A stretch of DNA of 64,000 nucleotides from Dipteronia dyeriana (taxonomy: Eukaryota > Streptophyta > Magnoliopsida > Sapindales > Sapindaceae): positions 43,153,098-43,217,097 of the forward strand of contig CM065297.1 of the NCBI GenBank assembly GCA_032871835.1, in the 5' to 3' direction. The stretch's first letter is position 1; each line of letters starts with the position of its first letter. Of the stretch, positions 11,101-22,110 are shown piece by piece. Position numbers and translations under genes: made by a program. The notes beneath the pieces are model-generated. The model saw only the letters and a program-made list of their open reading frames with translations, made no database searches and was not told the origin of the DNA.

Positions 11101-12707
11101 GTCTCATGAGATTCACATAACCAAATCTTGAATGATCATCCATGAAAGTGATGAAGTACTCATATCCACCTCTAGCTTGAATATTTATAGGTACACACAC
11201 ATTAGTGTGTATAAATCCTAAACATTCGATGGCTCTTGTGCCTTTGGTCGTAAACAACCTTTTGCTCATTTTACCTATCAAATAAGATTCACAAGTTGGT
11301 AGATCATTAGCCTTCAAGTCACTTAGAGGTCTGTCGCTAACCAATTTTTTAATCCTGTTAAGGTTAATATGACCTAGGCGCAAATGTCATAAGTAGGTTT
11401 CATCTTTTGATAATTTTACTCTTTTATGATTAGGTTCCATTGATTCCGTGTCTAACAAGTGAGAGATATTTCTATGCAAATAGAATAAACCATTTTCCAA
11501 TTAACCTTTGCAAATAATTTTGTTATTCTTACTAATAATAAAAGCTTTATTAAAAGTTTCAGAATAACAAAATTTATTTAAACAAGAAACTGAAATTAAA
11601 TTCCTATTGAATTGAGGTACATAATAAACATCTATTAAATCTAAATGCCTATAAGAATCTAAACTAATTCTAATATCTCCCACTGAAGTAGCAGACACCA
11701 ACGCTCCATTGCCTAAATGCCAGTTGAATTCGTTCTCATTAAGCCTTCTCCTTTCCTTGAACCCCTATAAGGAAAAACAAACATGATTAGCGGCTCCAGA
11801 GTCTATGATCCAAGAATCCCTAAAATCCATCAAAAAACATGTTTCAAGATAATTAATATTTCCTTCATCCTTCTTTTCCTAAGACTTTTGGCAATTTATT
11901 TTCCAGTGTCCCTTTTCTCCACAAAGGAAACACTTCTCTTTCATCTTGGTTACTTTCTTTGTCTCCTTCTTAGTAGGTCCTAGTTTCTTTTTCTTATGTT
12001 GTTTCTTGACCTTTTTACGGGTCTTAACAATAGCAACATTACCTACGGTATGAATCTCTTGACCCTTGCCTTTCACAAGGATTTTCTCGACGCTTTGAAC
12101 ATCTTGCATTCGGCCTTGCAAGGTGTATTCCTTATTATTCAAGGAGTAGTTCAACTTGAATTGATCAAAGGAATCTGATAGTGAGTTGACAATCATGTCA
12201 ATTTTGGTCTCACCATCTATCTCAGCACTATTTAGTTTGGCAATCACTATTTAGTTTGGCAATCACTATTTAGTTCGGCAATGTTGAGATGTGCTATGAC
12301 TTTCATCATGTGATCTTTCACACCCTGTCCAGGTTTTATCCTAAGATTCATAAAAGCAGTCACTTCCTCTCTCTTAGTCGTCCTAGACCTCATAGAAAAA
12401 ATCTCCTCTAGAGACATCATTATATATCGGCAGCAGTCTCCATTCCTTCATGTTGTTGTTGCAACACGTCGGAGATGGTGGCCGTAATGTAAGATTTAGC
12501 CATCTCATCTGAAGACTCCAATTGCTGATACTCATCTCATTGCTTCTGAGTAGATTCATTAGTTGTAGTAGTAGGTGGTTTAGGAGTACACATAATGAAC
12601 TTATGCTTTTCGGATTGCAATAAAAGCCCAATTTTCCTTTTCCATGTGACATAATTATCACCAGTTAAAGTATTGTCTTTTAGGATGTTGATTAGGTATG
12701 GGATCAT
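11101..12707 (-). pseudogene. Copia gag, protease and integrase start (fragment of A1)
   Basis: The gag start is the ATG at 12707 (MIPYLINILKDN, then DNYVTWKRKIGLLLQ). Gag frames continue with shifts to 12247-11879, which carries an intact CCHC knuckle (CFLCGEKGHWKINC) after a lysine-rich stretch. At about 11790-11820 the sequence encodes WIIDSGAANHVC, the aspartic protease active site. Frames 11701-11501 and 11383-11101 hold the pre-integrase region (MRLGHIN, LPTCESYL, where one zinc Cys is Tyr) and the integrase start up to GYVNLMRHK. There are several stops and shifts. Among the family A copies here this one best preserves the gag knuckle and protease motif. Confidence 0.85.
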
Positions 12708-14109
12708 GATTTCTGAACAATAACAAAAATTATATAAGTAAATAATCATGATAAAGCACTTTCAAATATTTATCTTGAATTATATATAAAATAATTCAAT
12801 CGTAAAATTCAACAGTGATCCAACACCCATAAATGTTACGCTTCTTTTAGGAGTTCGCACATTCACTAGTTGGACTAGGTCCCACCTAATTGTTAACATA
12901 ACAACCAACTTTTTCAATTTTAGCCTTGCAATTTTATTAACAAGAACTCTTGGGAGGATATTAATAAAATTACATTGAGTGTGTTACCAAGTTATCGACC
13001 TTCAATATAATCCCTCACGAATATCCCTCATTTGGGAGTAGATATTGTTTGGGCTAATTGTCTAGTCTATCCTTGTAAGAAAGTATCCTGCTAAATTCCA
13101 TTCATGAATACCTCTTGGGAGGTTATTACATGATACATAAAGCTCAACTAAACTTGGATGTCATTGGTGTTCCAAAACACCTTCTCCTACTTAATTGTTT
13201 AAGGCATGCTATCGAATTCCATAGGATGATTTACCAAGTTATCTTGATGCCCATTAGATACCTAAATCATTCAATGCATGTTCATACCAAAAGAGATATA
13301 TGAGTGGCACTCCTATTCTATATGACATGTTATCAAACAATGACAAACATTGCAATATTTACAAAATTATAAATAGCTTCAGTTTTGGTCCATCCAAGAA
13401 AAGCAAGTAAATTACATATGTCTTGGAATACAAAAAATCCTTTCTTGGAGAACAAGTCTTCATGCGACCTTCATCGTTTGGACTCCCTCGGCTGCCTCTC
13501 ATGGGTGTGCGCACTCTTGGCTGCCTCCTATAGGCATGCACAGCCCACAACCCCATAAGGTGCTGCCATGCACAGCCCATGGCTTCCATAGGGCTGCCGT
13601 GCGCAACCCATGCCACAACAATTGTAGCCGCGTGGTCTTCGCACGCACATTTGTTACTATGGATCGCACGGTCCCAAACTTGTTCCGGTTGCTTCCAATT
13701 CTTCAAATCTTCGAGTCTTCGATACTTGAATATATTACATAAGAATTTTAAATAAAAAAATACTGCAGTTTTTATTACCATATAGTGCAGATTTTTTTAT
13801 TACAATATGGTGCTGTTTTTTTTTCATTACAACAACAAAATAAAAAAAAAATTAGCAACTACCAAGAAGGAAATTACGGGGATAATAGGTCACCCTTCTT
13901 GTTACAATTCCAAAACAAAAATATATTGAAATTCTAGAAAAAAAATTGAGCAACAACAATCCACATATAAAACATATATATATCCAAACATTCCAATGTA
14001 AATATATATGCGAATACCTAGAGTGTCATCTCTTTATAAAACATACATATATACAATAAAAAGAAAAAGATTCAAGTACACATACATCAATTAGTCAAGG
14101 GTACAACCT
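12708..14109 (-). other. 5' leader of copia A1 with GC-rich block
   Basis: A 1.4 kb untranslated leader lies between the primer-binding site and gag. It matches the leader of the complete element (41198-42550) throughout. A GC-rich island at 13480-13690 repeats phrases such as CACAGCCCATGG and stands out against AT-rich flanks. The minus-strand frame 13781-13359 is in this leader and looks incidental. Confidence 0.7.
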
Positions 14110-14122
14110 GGCTCTGATACCA
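14110..14122 (-). other. Primer-binding site, initiator tRNA-Met
   Basis: On the minus strand it reads TGGTATCAGAGCC, the exact complement of the 3' end of plant initiator tRNA-Met. It lies two bases downstream of the LTR end at 14125. Confidence 0.9.
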
Positions 14123-14124
14123 AT

Positions 14125-15046
14125 TGAAGGGAAAATCACGCAGCGGAAGCGTGAAAAATTAAATTAGAAATTAGGGTTTCGGTATAAATAAATAAAAAAT
14201 TCCCTTTTTAAATAACAAGAACCTTAACCCTAGATTAATTGATGTATATAAAAGTATCATATCTTTTTCTCGTGACGATTGAACTAGCACCCCTAGATTA
14301 ATTGATGTATATTAAAGTATCATATCTTTTTCTCGTGACGATTGAACTAGCACCAAATTGAATCTGTAAGATCTTCCAATCCGATCATGAACGTGAATCA
14401 ACTAGAAGTGTGGCTCCCTTTCTTTAAATTGTATACCTGAGGATGGAAACAAAAAAAAATCTTTCTCTTTGTTAGTCACAATAATCCTCCAAGAGAAAAA
14501 TCCAAGGACGTCCGGTCACTTGTAAATTATCAATCTACTTGATTGAAACTCGCATGTACCCGGTTCAATTTCGTACACAAAACCCTTTTTATGTAAAGGA
14601 TACTAGTGTACTATCGAGAACAAAAATGTTCCCCTTTTTTCTCTAGTTGGCCGAATTCGCACCCTATATTTATGAGTTGACCGAATTTTGTTTGAAGCAA
14701 GAAAAACAAAAAAATTTCCCTCAAAATTCTCTCCTGCTTGGCCGAATTCTCTCTTAGAAAATAACCTTGCTTGGTCGAAATTTTACTCATAAAAGCATAG
14801 GGCTGGCCGATTTTCATGTGGTGGTATATATAGGATCATAAACCCTCTCCTAAGAAGGATTTACTTGGTTGGCAAGAATCCTTTCCTTAGATGGATTTAC
14901 TTGGTAATAAATAATCCTTTTCCAAAAGGAATTCTACTCTACACCAAGACTGCTAATCCAACTCATTAGAATATTTGTAACAATATTAAAGATTTCCTAA
15001 TTTGACTAGATAAATAATTATTTTATTTATCTACTTATCAAATATA
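14125..15046 (-). repeat. 5' LTR of copia A1, truncated
   Basis: It matches the last 0.9 kb of the family A LTR. Near ATCAAATATA at 15046 it stops and plus-strand pol begins. A perfect-looking 63 bp tandem duplication (14228-14353, units starting CCCTAGATTAATTG) is not seen in the other LTR copies. Confidence 0.85.
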
Positions 15047-16689
15047 ATCTACCCGAGAGATACATCGGTCTGGGAGAATCTGTAGAGAATCATCCGGACG
15101 ACAATGATCTTTATACATATAAAAAAGCAATGGAAGATATTGATTGTCGCCATTGGCAAAAGGCCATGCAATCCAAAATTGAATCTATGTTCAAAAACAA
15201 AGTTTGGTCTCTTGTAGACTTGCCTAAAGGGGATAAAACCCATTGGGTGCAAGTGGGTATACATGAGGAAAAGAGGAATGGATGGAAAGGTGGAAACCTT
15301 TAAAGCTAGATTGGTAGCTAAAGGTTATACACAGAAGAAAGGTATCGATTACGAAGAAACCTTCTCTATTATGGCCATGCTTAAATCCATTAGGATACTC
15401 TTATCCATTGCAGCATCTCTAGACCTAGAGATTTGGCAAATGGACGTTAAGAGAGCTTTCATTGAAATGGAAGTCTTGACGAAAGCATCTACATAATGCA
15501 ACTAGAAGGATTCATTGAAATGGGCCAAGAGGAAACGGTATGCAAGTTGCAAAGATCCATATATCGATTGAAGCAAGCATCCAGATCCTGGAACGTAAGG
15601 TTCGATCATACCGTAAAAAGTTTTGGATTTATTCAAAAACTTAATGAACCTTGTGTATACAAAAGGATTAAAAGTGACAAGTCGGTTTTCCTAGTTCTTT
15701 ACTTTGATGATATCCTACTCATCGGAAACGATGTAGGTTTATTGACATCAATAAAAGAATGGTTAGCAAAACAATTTGATACGAAGAACTTACGATAAGC
15801 AAGTTATATTCTTGGTATCCAAGTCATAAGGGGTAGAAAGAATAGAACGATTACATTATCCCAAGCTTCATACATAGATAAAATCTAGTCTAGGTTTTCC
15901 ATTCAAGATTCCAAGAAAGGTATGTTACCTTTCAAACATGGAATCAAACTTTCTAAGGAACAAGTTCCTAAGAATGAGCATGAAGAGCAATTCGTGAGTA
16001 GGGTTCCATATGCATCGGCAGTCGAAAGACTCATGTATGCAATGCTCTGTACTAGATCAGATATTTTTTTTGCCATGGGCATAGTTAGCAGGTTTCAATC
16101 AAAACCTGGTCCTGATCACTGGATGGCAGTCAAGCATTTTTTCAAGTATCTTAGGAGAATGAGAGATTATATGCTTGTATGCTCTAGAGGGGATTTGATT
16201 CCCCGTTGGGTATACATATTCTAATTTTTAGTCAGACTCTTACTCCAGGAGATCAACATCAGGATCTATGTTTACTATTGGAGGAGGGGCAATCATATGG
16301 AGGAGTTTCAAGCAATCTTGTATTGTTGATTCCACTATGGAAGTCGAGTTTGTTACTTCATGCGAGGCTGTCTGGCTCCGCCAATTCTTGATTGACTAAG
16401 AAGTGGTTCCTGATACGAATATGCAGATCACTATTTATTGTGACAATAGTGGAGCAGTGGCTAATTTGAGAGAACCATGATGTCATAAGAAAGGGAAACA
16501 CATTGAAAGAAAGTATCACCTTCTAAGGGAAATTATGCATAGGGGTGACGTGACGATTAACAAGATTGCGTCATCAGATAATCTAGCGGATCCCTTTATA
16601 AAGGCTCTTCCATAAAAGAGTTTTGATGGGCATCTAGAGAGCATGTGGATGAGAAATATGACACATTTGATATAGAGCAAGTGGGATAT
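15047..16689 (+). pseudogene. Copia RT and RNase H fragment, plus strand (A2)
   Basis: It begins in the linker upstream of RT (GESVENH, then YTYKKAMEDIDCRHW) and runs through KARLVAKGYTQ (about 15310), the RT catalytic region with YFDDILLIGND (about 15700, where the usual YVDD is YFDD), and KYLRRMRDYMLV of the RNase H side. It ends at the C-terminal ADNLADPF-like block (about 16580). Frames 15263-15496, 15496-15798 and 15922-16224 are pieces of one damaged gene with frameshifts at about 15235, 15470 and 16205. A polypurine tract-like GCAAGTGGGATAT ends at 16689. The 5' part (gag to integrase) is missing. Confidence 0.88.
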
Positions 16690-18891
16690 TGTTAGGATTA
16701 TGCTCGATAGCAAGAGTGTAATAATGTATTTGACAATCTTTTCATATTAATAAAGTGATTTTCAGTTTAACAAATCTTATAGCATTTATAGTTTAATTAT
16801 TATAATTGTTAAAAGTAAATAATCATAAGGTCAAAAGACTATGAGGAAAGAAGAATTGTTCATACATCTAGATATGTATGAGGTAGACATAATTCTTTAG
16901 TTAGTCTTGAAAAATATTCACAACATAAGATAAAAGGTTAGGCGCCTTTATCTTGTTAAAGTTGTAGATTCTTATGATAGCATTTAAATGGGATCAAATG
17001 TGTTATGAAGAGTCTAAAATCATCAAAGTGTGGTGTCGTTGGCCAAAAGAATCTAGTGCATTGGGTGCATTGAAGTGGATCACAATGAAATAATTTATCT
17101 AGAACCGTCAATGGATAAAAGTTTTCATTTGAAGACAATCTGAGAGTCTATCTCAATCCTGAGATAAATGATGGACTTATGGTTGCTAGCGTTCTCATTT
17201 GAGCTATCATTGAGTATGATTATATAGTGTAGTCTATCCTCGATAATTTGGTGGTATTCATTTGTTAATCGATAGAGGACTTCATTTATAGATATGGACA
17301 TCGTGGCTCCATTTATTAAATGAGAGCAGAATATCATCATATGGATGTTTTGAGGTATTGGATATTAAATCTTAACCTTAAGTTTTCAATAATGTCTATT
17401 GAAACATGGCTTCTGGACAAGTCAAAATATCTAAGTTCAAAATATGGTCATATGAGTAAATATCGTAACTTGGAGAGCTATAGGCGGTCTATGAGCTCTT
17501 AGCGATTACTGATATTCTTCATGATGATACACTTTTTCCAATAAGGTTGACTAGGGTATGAATGAGTAACATCATCTTATTCTATCTTTATTTAAGAGTT
17601 CAATTTTAGTTCTTTAGTGGAATGAACTAAAACTAAATAGATCGGAACTAAGTGAATCATTTGTTGATTGTGATTGGGTTGTGTCTATCGGAGCTTAAAT
17701 TTAGATAGCCCGCCAAGATTTTCAATCCACACGAACTTGCATGGATCACTTGATATATACTACCGAACCAATTTAAGGGTCCATTTAGAATTGTTTTAAG
17801 GCATGTAAACTTGTTTCGTTTTGTAATAATATTTCTAGTTCACATGTTGACTTGTTTTAAGGTCCAATGGATTTAATAAAATAAGAAAAATAATATATTG
17901 CCCATATATATGTGTTGGGCGGCAAGGCTATTTAGAATAGCTTAATTATATTATTTTTATTTTATTATTTAATTAAATGGAAATTAATTAATTTGTTGAT
18001 TAATTAATTATTAATTAAATTTCAAAATCTTTTTCTATTAGGAGATGGTCTCCTAATATTATACTATTATCGGTAGTATAATTAATATTAAAGACTATAT
18101 TTGATAAGTAGATAAATAAAAGGAATTATTTTTCTAATCAAATTAGGAAATCTTTAAAATGTTTCAAATACACTATTGAGTTGGATTAGTAGTCCTGGTG
18201 TGAGATAAAATTCCTTTTAGAAAATAATTCTTAACCACCAAGTAAATCCACCTTAGGAAAGGATTCTTGCCCACCAGGAAAATCCTTCTTGGGAGAGGCT
18301 TTGGTCTCCTATATATATATATACTTGTAAATTTCGACCAAGCAAGAATTTTTGGTGTAAGAAGTTGTTTTTTTGTTTCTTAAAAAAAAACTTCGTCCAA
18401 CTCATCGTGTGTAGAATTCAGCCAAGCATAGAGAAAAGAGGGAACGTTTTTTTTTCGATAGTACACTAGTATCCTTTGCATCATAAAGGTTTTGTGTACA
18501 ACGTCGAATCAAGGTTCACGCGAGTTTCAATCAAATTGTTTGATAATTCACAAGTGACCGGACGTTCTTGGTTTTTTTTCTTGGAGGATTATTGTGACTA
18601 ACAAAGAAGAAGATTTTGTTTGTTTCCATCCTTAGGTATACAATATAAAGAAATGGAGCTCACACTTCTAGGTGATTCACGTTAGTGATTGGATTGGAAG
18701 ATCTTGCGGATTTAATTCGATGCTAGTTCAATCGTCACGAAAAAAAGGGTACGCTACTTTTTATACACACCAATTAATCTAGGGTTAAGGTTCTTGTTAT
18801 TTAAAGGAAATTTTTTTATTTATACGGAAACCCTACTTTTTAATAAATTTTCTCAAGCTTCCGTTACGCGTGGTGTTTTATTTTCCCTACA
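16690..18891 (+). repeat. 3' LTR of copia A2 (about 2.2 kb)
   Basis: It starts TGTTAGGATTATGCTCG right after the polypurine tract and ends TTTTCCCTACA. It carries two small frames that recur in other copies: 17320-17502 on the plus strand and 17125-17340 on the minus strand. The following base starts a pol fragment rather than a primer-binding site or a recognisable duplication. Confidence 0.88.
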
Positions 18892-19029
18892 GTGACTATT
18901 ACCAAGATCACGTCAGCAGAAAATCTAACGAATCCCTTCAAAAAAGAACTACCACAAAAGGGTTTTTATGGGCACCTAAAACATGGGGATAAGAGATATG
19001 ACACATTTTTTGCAGAGCAAGTGGGAGGT
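18892..19029 (+). pseudogene. 138 bp stub of copia RNase H C-terminus
   Basis: It encodes the end of the polyprotein (VTITKITSAENLTNPF-like, then the HLKH segment) with the terminal polypurine tract GCAAGTGGGAGGT. It corresponds to about 16546-16689 of the neighbouring fragment but is a different, diverged copy. It sits precisely between two LTRs in the same orientation. Confidence 0.85.
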
Positions 19030-20844
19030 TGTTGGGATTATACTCGATAGCAAGAGTGTAATAATGTATTTGACAATCTTTTCATATTTAAAGTGATTTC
19101 TAGTTTAACAAATCTTACAGTATTTATAGTTTAATTATTATATTTGTTAAAAGTAAGTAATCATAAAGTCAAAAGACTATAAGAAAAGAAGAATTGTTCG
19201 TACATCAGGACATGTATGAGGTAGACACAAATTTTTAGTTAGTCTTAAAATATTCACAACATAAGATAAAGGTTGGTCACTTTTACCTTGTTAAAGTTGT
19301 AGATTCGTTTGCTAGCATTTGAGTGGGATCAAATGTGACATGACATGAGTCTAAAAACATCAAAGTGTGGTGTCTTTTGGCAAAAGAATATAGTGCACTA
19401 GTGTATTAAATAGGATCACAGTGAGATACTTTATCTAGAACAGTAAAGTGATAAAAGTTTTCACTTGAAGACAATCGAAAATTCTATCTCAATCCTAAGA
19501 TAAATGATGGACTTATGGATATAAGTGTTATCATTTGACCTATGAATGAGTTCGATTATATAGCATAGTCTATCCTCAATAGTTTGGTGGCATTCATTTG
19601 TTAATCGATGGAGGACTTCATTTATAGATATGGACATTGTCGCTCTATTTATTAAACGTGAGTAGAATATCATCATATGGATATTTTGAGGTATTGGATA
19701 TTAAATCTTAACATTAATTTTTCAATAGTGTCTATTGAAATATGGCTTCTGGACATGTCAAATATCCAAGTTCAATTTCTGGTCATATGAGTAATTATCG
19801 TAACTAGGAGAGCTATAGGCGGTCTATGAGTTCTTGGCAATTACTGGTATTCTTTATAAGGATACATTATCTCCATAAAAATTGTCTAGTGTACGAATAA
19901 GGAACATTAAATTATTCTATCTTTACTTAACAGTTCAATTTTTGTTCATTAGTACAATGAGCTAAAATTAATAGATCAAACCTTAGTTAATCATTTGTTG
20001 ATTGTGATTAGATTATGTATATTGAAGCTTAAATTTAGATAGCCCGCCAAGATCCCCAATTCACACTAATTTGCATGGATCACTTGAAATATTCTATCAG
20101 ACCAATTTCTGGGTCCATTTAAAGTTATTTTTGGATTTCGATATCCGAAAGTTTTGGAGAGGTGCGGTCATGAGTGATCAAGACACGCGGTAACTCTTCA
20201 AATACCTGGTATGGGCGGCTAAGGGTGTGGGAATCCTTGGACGGCCCTAACAAGATGCGATTGGCATTCCATTAATACATTAATAATATTATTTTTACAT
20301 TTTAATTAAATGGGCTGTTTAATTATTTTAATGTATTAATTTAAGGCATGTGGACTTGTTTTCTTTTTAATAAGAATGAGTCTAGTTAACATGTGGACTT
20401 TTTATTAAAGTCCAATAGATTTAATAAAATGGAAAAACAATATCAGGCCCATGTTATAGGCTTAGGAGGCAAGGCTTAAATTATTGGCCGAAAATATTGT
20501 TTTGTTTTATTATTTTATTAAATGGAAATTAATTAATTAATTATTTAATTAAAAGTCAAAATCTTTTTCAAAGTAGGAGAAGGTCTTTTAGTGACATACT
20601 ATTGTTGGTAGTATGATAAGTATCAAACACTTTATTTGATAAGTATTTAAATAAAATAAATTTATTTATCTAGTCAAATTAGGAAGTATTTGATATCTAT
20701 CAAAACTCTAATTGACAATTGGTCAAATTAAGAAGTTTTTGATAATCTCGGAACTAATTTTTATTCAATATATAATATTGGATAATATACTAATGAATTT
20801 GAATGGGGTAGAATTCTTAAAGTTGATAAGAGTTGTGGTGGAAA

Positions 20845-20952
20845 ACAAATCCTCCTTGTGGGAGGATTCTTGGCCAACACACAAATCCTCCTTATGGGAG
20901 GATTTTCGGCCACCACACAAGAATCCTCCTTGTATGAGGATTTTGGTCACCT
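20845..20952 (+). repeat. Three 36 bp hairpin-forming repeats
   Basis: Units starting ACAA(A)(T/G) at 20845, 20881 and 20917 have an exact 36 bp spacing. Each holds AATCCTCC...GGAGGATT, an inverted repeat with a short loop. Weaker forms of this AAGGATT/AATCCTT motif occur in other family A LTRs. Confidence 0.85.
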
Positions 20953-21371
20953 ATATATACACGTATTATGCAATTCAGCCAACCCTAGTAGACCAGAGAG
21001 AATTCAACCAAGATTAAATTCTTAGGAGAGAATTCGGCCAAGACTCTAGTCTTGAGAGAGAGTTTTTTATTTTGCTTAAAAAAATCATCCAACTCTAAGA
21101 AAGTTTTGTGAGAATTCGGCCAAGAGAAAAAGAGAGAATGAGTCTTTTATTTTTGATAGTTCACTAATAGCTTTTACATCAAAAGGCTTTATGCATATCA
21201 TCAGATTTGGTTCACATGAATTTCGATAAAAAAGTTTGTGAATTCACAAGTGACTAAACATTCTTTGGTTTCTCTAGGAGGGTTATTGTGACTAACAAAA
21301 GACAAAGGTTTTTGTTTTCCATCTTTAGGCTTACAATTCAATGAAAGGGAGCCCACACTCCAAGGTGATTC

Positions 21372-21943
21372 CCCCCTAAGCTGTACACCCAACAATGTGC
21401 TAGCCATATTACAAGAGCCAACCATGTGATCCAGCTCCCAAACCAAGCTGGCATTCCAACATGCGTCTCGTATGTCTCGTTATATAATCTAGGATAGTGT
21501 AGCACGATATCGCCCCTCATCGTGCATCTGGCAACACAGACGTGGCCTATGGTGGCACCACGATGTCCCCCGAGTCATAGACAAGCTCCGTATATCGGCA
21601 GCCCGTACAGTATAGCGGATGCACGTTTAAGCCTCTATGGCACGAATGATGCGTAATGCCGGGCCCCGTGCCTATACCGATACTCTCCATGGTGTATACT
21701 GCACTATAAAGACCTCGAGCTCCCTTCGGTACTCAAAGTCCGCCCCGGGGTTGCCCCTGGGTGGCTCACTTAGTGCATGGCCCATGCCTACACCAGGGGT
21801 GGCGGAGAGCCGACACCAGTTCTCCCCTCTATAAATAGCCTTTTATGGATTTTCAAGTCTGGCAGGAGGAAACATACTATATGCGCGCGTATAACAAGAA
21901 TTCTCAGAATTCCTTGGGGATTCTTAATTGATGCTGTAGTGTT
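21372..21943. other. Unclassified GC-rich insertion in LTR
   Basis: LTR sequence is continuous on both sides (GGAGCCCACACTCCAAGGTG before, TTTGGATTGGAAGATC after), so this is an insertion or replacement. Base composition is clearly richer in GC than its surroundings. It contains a TATA-like CTCTATAAATAGCC at about 21825. The pentamer GATTC occurs at 21367-21371 and again at about 21922, a possible 5 bp duplication. It resembles an LTR or promoter fragment but I cannot name the family. Confidence 0.5.
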
Positions 21944-22110
21944 TGGATTGGAAGATCTTACAGATTTAATTCGATACAAATTCAACCGTCACGAGACAAT
22001 GGTATGGTACTTTTGTTATATGTTAACTAATCAATGGTTTAGGTTCTTTATTTTAAAGAAATATTTTTTCAAAATATGCCAATCGACTTTTCTGCTTCCG
22101 TAGTGCATCT

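Larger units (their letters stand above)
5874..15046 (-). mobile_element. Family A Ty1-copia fragment A1, interrupted
   Basis: Reading on the minus strand: 5' LTR (14125-15046, truncated), primer-binding site, 1.4 kb leader, gag, protease motif and integrase start (11101-12707). Then comes a break filled by the SIRE-like element 6844-11095, followed by the rest of integrase and the start of RT (5874-6843). The sequences at 6843 and 11096 join perfectly once the insertion and one CTTAT copy are removed. The RT part ends at the family B LTR, so the 3' half lies outside the window or is lost. The family resembles Angela/Tork-type copia polyproteins by pol motifs. Confidence 0.85.
19030..22110 (+). 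repeat. Second family A LTR, with insertion
   Basis: It starts TGTTGGGATTATACTCG. It contains an additional CTAACATGTGGAC segment, a 36 bp repeat array (20845-20952) and a roughly 0.57 kb GC-rich insertion (21372-21943). The 3' end runs to about 22110 and lacks the last 20 bases of the consensus (...TTTTCCCTACA), where it meets a minus-strand LTR. Confidence 0.8.

Noticed and set aside
13359..13781. 140-residue minus-strand frame in the copia leader
   Set aside because: The corresponding region of the other leader (41950-42240) does not keep the frame, and the open state tracks the GC-rich island.
21637..21834. Possible small gene in the GC-rich insertion
   Set aside because: There is no homology, codon bias or conserved second copy. 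The frame overlaps the TATA-like region and a competing frame.
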